This document shows, in pieces, positions 58,875 to 64,000 of a DNA stretch of 64,000 bases. A program made the position numbers and the translations under genes. The first letter of the stretch is position 1. Each line of letters opens with the position of its first letter. Origin of the DNA: Heterostelium album PN500 (lineage: Eukaryota; Evosea; Eumycetozoa; Acytosteliales; Acytosteliaceae). The notes below the pieces were generated by a model. That model did not search any database. It saw only the letters and a program-made list of their open reading frames with translations, and had not been told where the DNA came from. The DNA lies in contig NW_008805090.1 of assembly GCF_000004825.1 (NCBI RefSeq), positions 772,227 to 836,226 on the forward strand, given 5' to 3'.

Positions 58875-59367
58875 ATGAAAGTTATCCTCTCTTTATTAGT
58901 CCTTTTGGTCATTGCCATCTGCGGAGTCCAATCTGTTTGCCCACCAAATACTGATACCAGAACTTGTAAGTAAAATTATGTTTAACTTTAAATGTATCTA
59001 AAGAAAACTTATTTATTAATTTAAATTCAAATACAACTATACAAAAGGCATCTGGTTCAATAACTTGGCTTGTAATGAAAACAAACCATGTCCAAACTAT
59101 GGTCAAGAATGTTGTGCCAACAACTGTGAGTCTTTCTGTTTCCCATCATCACCAGTTACCTGTCCACCAAACACTGACACCAGAACTTGTAAGTCAAATG
59201 AACTATACATAAATAAAAATAGTAATAAAATGATCTATAATATTAATTTTAACATTATTTCAAAATTTTTAGGCATTTGGTTCAATGATACCGCCTGTAA
59301 TGCTAACAAGGCCTGTCCAAATGGAAAGACCTGTTGTGCCAACAACTGTGAGACCTTCTGTATTTAA
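58875..59367 (+). CDS. Small secreted protein with two WAP four-disulfide-core domains
   Basis: Exons 58875-58965, 59048-59188 and 59273-59367, 108 residues. Signal peptide MKVILSLLVLLVIAICGVQS, then two modules of the form CPPNTDTRTC-IWFN, ACN, CPNYGQECC, ANNCESFC. Spacing C-x5-CC-x3-C-x3-C and eight cysteines per module fit the WAP fold, found in protease inhibitors and antimicrobial proteins. Both introns split the same cysteine codon after its first base, so each middle exon is a symmetric phase-1 module. The second module ends at the C terminus (ETFCI). The next gene is a longer relative, so this is a local tandem duplication. Role in amoebae unknown. Confidence 0.88.
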
Positions 59368-59920
59368 ATCATTTTTCACATTCCAACAATAAACCTTTGT
59401 ACATATCATGTTAGTACTATGATATCAAATTTATATATTAATAAAATATTGGTTTTTTTTAAAAAATGATTTGTCAAATTATGATTTAATGAGTACTATA
59501 TGTTTCGCAAAATAAATACAATCTTATTGTAAATTACTTCAATCTAACACTTTTATTCATTTTCTCACAATTTTTGATTTTTATTAAGTTATATATATGA
59601 ATGACACTAATTAAATTAAATAAAAAAAACAGGTGAAAATCACCACATACTTTGGAAAATGATAAACAAGTTGTGGTAAATAAATTTGCGAAAAACAATA
59701 AGATATATACTAAGTTATATATATATTGTATTATAGCAATATGTAGTTAAAAAAAACAATACAATACAATTAAAAAAAATTAATTTGGTTAATTTCATCA
59801 TTGTGATTAAAAAATGATTAATACCAACAATGTTCAAAAAGGAAATTGAACAATTATTTCATTCCAACCATCTAATTAAAAAGATAGAAATTAGGGAATT
59901 TTAATTAATTAAAAGATAGA
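59368..59920. other. Spacer between the two WAP genes
   Basis: A/T-rich; 3' flank of the first gene (AATAAA near 59388) and promoter of the second. Nothing else. Confidence 0.6.
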
Positions 59921-61166
59921 ATGAAATTGTTAATTTTATTTATTCTTTCATTTATTGTTTTTATCAAAGCCGATTGCCCACCGAATATCGATACAAGATT
60001 TTGTTTCTATTTCGACCAATCGGCATGTAACGCCACCAATCCATGTGCACCTGGTCAGGATTGTTGCTCCGACAACTGTCGAACCTTTTGTTATCCAGCA
60101 TTGCCAACGCCACCAAAATTCTGTCCTCAACCATCTTTCGATCAGCGTTTCTGCCGTTGGTTTGATGATCGTGCTTGCAATCTATACCGATCGTGTCCAT
60201 TCAAAGATCAAATCTGTTGTGCCGATAAGTGTGTATCTTACTGCTACCCATCCCGTCAAATTCCACCACCACCCAAATGTCCAGTTATCAACGATCCAAG
60301 AGTCTGTATTTGGTTCAATGATTTAGCTTGCAATGCCTATCGCGCATGTCCAGCCGGACAAAGTTGTTGTAGAAATAACTGTGAATCATTCTGCTATGCA
60401 GATCCCATCAAACCAACACCACCACCAGGACCGAAATGTCCAGTGATCCAAGATGACAGAGTGTGTATTTGGTTTAATGATCTCGCATGCAATGCATCAT
60501 TCCCATGTCAACAGGGTCAATCGTGTTGTAAGACCAATTGTGAATCATACTGCTATGGTGGACAGGTCACACCAACTCCATCACCAACCAACCCACCTTC
60601 AAAGTGTCCAGTAATCGAAAAAGATCCAATTTGTATTTGGTTCAATGATAAAGCTTGCAATGCATCACATGCCTGCCCAACAGGTCAAATCTGTTGTAAG
60701 AAGAACTGTGAATCCTATTGCCATGGAACACCACTACCCACCCCAGAATGCCCATCGATAGTCGACAACAGACTCTGTCTCTGGTTTAATGACCAAGCCT
60801 GCAATGCATCACATGCCTGTCCAACCGGTCAGACTTGCTGTAAGACCAAATGTGAATCATACTGCTTCGCAAGACCAAACCCAAATCCAGATCCAACTCC
60901 ATCACCAACAAAACCAAAACCAACTCCATTACCAACTCCAAAATGTCCAAAGAATACTGATACTCGTCAATGTATGTATTATAAAAAAGAATATTCTTTT
61001 TATTGTTACTAACATGTTGTCTTGTTTTTTTTTTTTTAACTATATTATTTTAGGTATTTGGTTAAACACTGCTGCATGTACAACAAACGAACAGTGTGGT
61101 TCAGGTCGTGCATGTTGTGCTAACAACTGTGAGACTTTCTGTTACCCATCTGTTGGGGGTATCTAA
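59921..61166 (+). CDS. Secreted protein with seven WAP-type domains
   Basis: Exons 59921-60971 and 61054-61166, 387 residues. Signal peptide MKLLILFILSFIVFIKA, then seven eight-cysteine modules, each D-x-R-x-C-x-WFND-x-ACN followed by CP-x-GQ-x-CC and C-E-x-YC, separated by Pro/Thr-rich linkers such as PTPSPTNPPS. The first two modules are the most diverged (FYFDQSACN, RWFDDRACN). Only the last module is set off by an intron, at the same codon position and phase as in the neighbouring two-domain gene. Extracellular, disulfide-rich and possibly glycosylated at N-A-S/T sites. A protease-inhibitor or matrix role is plausible but not shown. Confidence 0.9.
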
Positions 61167-61309
61167 AGAGTTTCAGTTTCATATTATCCTTCATCTTCTC
61201 ATCTCTTCATTTTAATAATAAAACAATAAAGAGTAACTAATATCTTATAAGATAAATGACTATTATATTGATCAATTAATTATTTACAAAAGTATTGCAA
61301 TTAAGATAT

Positions 61310-62273
61310 CTATAATTTCGATTGAGGTAGAGTGAAACTACCATGTTTACCAACACCTGATTTGAATAGATTGGCACCGTTTAAACCTTCAGTCTTTAAC
61401 GATTCATTTCCTAATCTGAATTCATTTCTTATAGCTTCGTCAAACGGTAGATCCCATTGTTGATATGCAGAGATCCTATCGGATCTCATACACATCTGAG
61501 GGAACGATGCAATTAACTTTGCCAAATCAATAGCGTGTTCCAATACCTTTCCTTTTGGTGCAATTCTATTTACCAATCCTCTATAGATGATGTTTGTGAG
61601 TTTATTAAAAAGTTGTAAGTTAATATATTAGTTGATTATGAATATAATAAATCAAAAACTAACTAACATTTCATGAGCTTCTTTTGTATCGACAGCACGA
61701 CCCGTTAGGATTAGGTCGAGTGCACGTGATATTCCTATGAGTCGCGGAAGTCGAATTGTGCCGCCATCGATGAGAGGCACTCCGAATCGACGACAGAATA
61801 CCCCAAAGACGGCGTCTTCTTCGGCGACGCGCATGTCACACCAGCATGCCAATTCGAGTCCGCCTGCCACACAGTATCCAGAGATCGCAGCAATCACCGG
61901 TTTCTTTAGAAGCATTCTACTCAATCCCATAGGCGCATCTCCATCTTCAGACAATCGATTTCTCGAGTCGGGCGATGTCATTGCTTTGAGATCGGCACCA
62001 GAACAAAACACATCGGTACCACCATACAATATTGCAACTTTGAATCGATCGTCATTGTCGATCCTCTGAAAGTGTTCTACTAACTTCTCTGCTGTGTGAC
62101 GATCTACCTTTTTATTATAGTTTACAATATTTGATAATAATCAATAATTGATTCACAAAACATTACTCTCTCTATAATCATACAGCATTTTTTCTTTCGG
62201 GTCTATTAAGTGTTATTATTGCAATGCCTAGCTCACTAAAAGTTGAAAAATCTGCAACTACTTCTTGGCTCAT
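61310..62273 (-). CDS. Enoyl-CoA hydratase/isomerase (crotonase) family protein
   Basis: Exons 62273-62184, 62107-61668 and 61580-61310 give 266 residues, the usual size. Starts MSQEVVADFSTFSELGIAII and TLNRPERKNA. The oxyanion-hole strands are present: FCSGADLKAM and AAISGYCVAGGLELACWCDM. The glutamate in GGLEL corresponds to the first catalytic Glu of rat hydratase. At the second catalytic position the sequence reads RRFGVPLIDGGTIRLPRLIG with no Glu before the glycines, so plain hydratase activity is doubtful; other crotonase chemistry is possible. No PTS1 is seen (ends LPQSKL, a weak SKL-like peroxisomal signal is in fact conceivable). Intron 2 uses a GTTAGT donor. Confidence 0.9.
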
Positions 62274-62563
62274 TCTTCGTTAATTTACTAAGAATATAAT
62301 TAATAATTATAACAAAATTTTATTAATTTAAAAGAATCTTTTTGTATGAAATTTTATGAGAATCAGGCTCTTACAATTGTCCAAAGATCTTCCCGATCTT
62401 TAAGATCTAAGAATTGGGGTTGGATGACTTGTTACAAATTACTGCTGAGATAAAGGAGATATCTTGATTTCTCGTATTTATTGTAACATAACTTATTAAT
62501 TTGGTTTCTAGGAATTTTGATAAAATTCAAAAATATTTATTTTTTATGATTGAATCATCAAAA

Positions 62564-62635
62564 TGCTCTGTCATATAATGGTTAGTATAGTGGACTCTGA
62601 ATCCATTCATCTGAGTTCGAATCTCAGCAGAGCAA
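62564..62635 (+). tRNA. tRNA-Gln (anticodon CUG)
   Basis: Acceptor TGCTCTG pairs fully with CAGAGCA, anticodon stem GTGGA/TCCAT around loop CTCTGAA (anticodon CTG), T arm CTGAG-TTCGAAT-CTCAG, discriminator A, no intron. The D arm ATAATGGTTAGTAT is as in other eukaryotic tRNA-Gln. Confidence 0.95.
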
Positions 62636-63120
62636 ATTTTTAAACTTACCCTCCCCGCATGCCAAACTTCTTTTTAAAAAAGAAAAAATAATCAGACACA
62701 TTTGTAGAAAAGTCATGGATATTTCAGTGAACACTCATAGAAATTCCAAGCCCAAGACTCTTTGGCCAAGTTGGTCCATTAGTAAGCCTTAGAGGACTTG
62801 GGTCGTGGGATCGATCCAATACTCCTAAATATAATAAATAAATACTCAACTCAAACAATACTCCTAAATATGACAAATTCTCTCAAATATAAATAATAAA
62901 TTTTAAAATATTTAATTTAAAAATATTTAATATTTAATTAATATTTACAAACAAATATAATAAATAAAACATTTATCAAATAAATAATAAAGAAAATTCA
63001 ATAATAAATAAAATGTTTAAACACAGTTATAAAGAATAATTGTTAAATAATCTAAATTTATTTATTTTAATGTTTATTTTCAGTGGCAGTGCATGCACAT
63101 CTGTGGTGTTGTCAATATAC
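62636..63120. other. Spacer with a tRNA-like remnant
   Basis: At about 62752-62815 a stretch with TTTGGCCAAGTTGGTCC and GTGGGATCGATCC recalls D and T arms, but no full cloverleaf or clear anticodon stem forms. The remainder is A/T spacer. Confidence 0.4.
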
Positions 63121-63580
63121 TCAAAGGTTTATATTTGGGTATTGTTGGCAACATGCTAAATATGGAAAAAAGAAAAACAGAAAATAGATTCGAATTAGCT
63201 TAAATATTTATTAAAAAAAGAATTAACATACCATTAATATGAGAGGTTGCACAATGTCCAACCTTTTTGTTTGATAATGAAATTGTGAAACATTCACATA
63301 AATTACATTCGAATCTGCTGGTGAGACGCGAAAAAGTAAAATATGTAATTAATGTTGAAAATTTATTTTTTTTATTTTCTAATATTTTGTTGAAAATATA
63401 ATCTTCCAAATCAGTGATATAAATCATAAGATTCCTCTTTAAATTAAGTTGGAATTGATTTATATGGATGATGTTGTTGTTTATGTTGTTGTTATTGCTG
63501 TTGTTATTGATTTCATATGTGAGATCAATGATTTCTTCTGTATACTTGTTTTCCTTTGTTAAATCAATTATAATCTTCAT
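63121..63580 (-). CDS. Small protein with C-terminal Cys/His cluster, unidentified
   Basis: Exon 1 63580-63232 and a short exon 2 63155-63121 joined at GTATGT...TTTAG give 127 residues; without the splice the frame stops at 63200. N-terminal half MKIIIDLTKENKYTEEIIDL with an Asn run, then a helix YITDLEDYIFNKILENKKNK. C-terminal RFECNLCECFTISLSNKKVG followed by HCATSHINACCQQYP: C-x2-C...H-x-x-x-x-H with extra Cys looks metal-binding. Whether a full zinc finger forms is uncertain. No family recognised. Confidence 0.55.
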
Positions 63581-64000
63581 TCTTAATATAAATTGTTTTT
63601 TCTATACAAAAATGAAAATATGATTTGCTATTTATATTAAATTCTATACTATCAAAGTAATGAATGAGTTTACAGTAAAAAATAATATTTTACAATATTA
63701 TATAAAAAGTTAAAAAAGTTAAAAAGATTACAAAATATATTATTCAAAAAATAAAGTTTTACAACAAAAGATAATTAAAATGATCAGAAAATAGTTATTT
63801 TTGAAAATTCTGTAAGTTAACATGAGATAGAGTTCTAAATAGTTTTGTAAACAAGTATATATCCACATTAAATTGTGAACAAATACTCAAGCAAATCATA
63901 TAAAATAAACAAGAAGTGTGAGTAATGTTTATAAACACTGAGAAAAAAAAATTGAAAAGAAGAGAGAGAATATATATATATATATATGGTTGAAATAGGT
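63581..64000. other. Right-edge spacer
   Basis: A/T-rich; (AT)n run at 63972-63987. No gene seen. Confidence 0.6.

Overview
The window is nuclear DNA of a dictyostelid social amoeba, probably not D. discoideum itself. It is very AT-rich, with short GTAAGT/GTATGT...TAG introns of about 60-160 bases, long homopolymer runs, CAA/AAT triplet repeats read as poly-Gln and poly-Asn, A/T-only intergenic spacers and tRNA genes with LINE relics beside them. All multi-exon models were assembled by eye from ORFs joined at GT-AG sites; the joins keep frame except where stated.

Left gene-rich part (1-26.9 kb): a gene cut by the left edge (-); a six-exon nucleotidyltransferase-like protein (+); a calponin-homology protein with a C-terminal membrane segment (-); an O-methyltransferase (+); a His-rich small protein (-); an LSM14/Scd6 mRNP protein with all family boxes (-); Mediator subunit 12 in eight exons (+); a PH-domain protein (+); tRNA-Ser(UGA) followed by a LINE 3' relic and a decayed gene; and a 1379-residue EGF/transmembrane adhesion-type protein (-).

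Central repeat-rich part (about 28-45.7 kb): only one open gene is seen, a poly-Gln protein. The rest is three copies of an undescribed repeat unit (about 470 bases of unique leader with a TATA-like box and a tiny hydrophobic first exon, then 0.7-1.0 kb of a 22-base tandem array), a 13-base array, a 38-base array, a roughly 200-base triplicate, an out-of-place GC-rich island with a perfect inverted repeat, a duplicated unknown fragment, and broken copies of the proteasome alpha4 gene (PSMA7), the tRNA methyltransferase NSUN6 and a ZC3HC1/NIPA-like gene. It ends at a LINE relic lying directly downstream of tRNA-Arg(ACG), with a second, nested LINE 3' end inside it flanked by a 10-base target-site duplication.

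Right gene-rich part (46-64 kb): COMMD7 (with a stop codon before its intron), cytoplasmic AsnRS carrying a GlnRS-type N-terminal domain (-), a JmjC/zinc-finger/AT-hook/PWWP chromatin protein (+), a WKF-domain nucleolar-type protein (-), a SPIN90/Dip1-like Arp2/3 regulator (+), two tandem secreted WAP-domain proteins (+), a crotonase-fold enzyme (-), tRNA-Gln(CUG) and a small zinc-binding-type protein (-). The genes are unrelated housekeeping or cell-surface functions; no operon logic is expected. The most original signals are the three 22-base-array units, the LINE 3' double hairpin with compensatory stem changes, and the AsnRS domain fusion.
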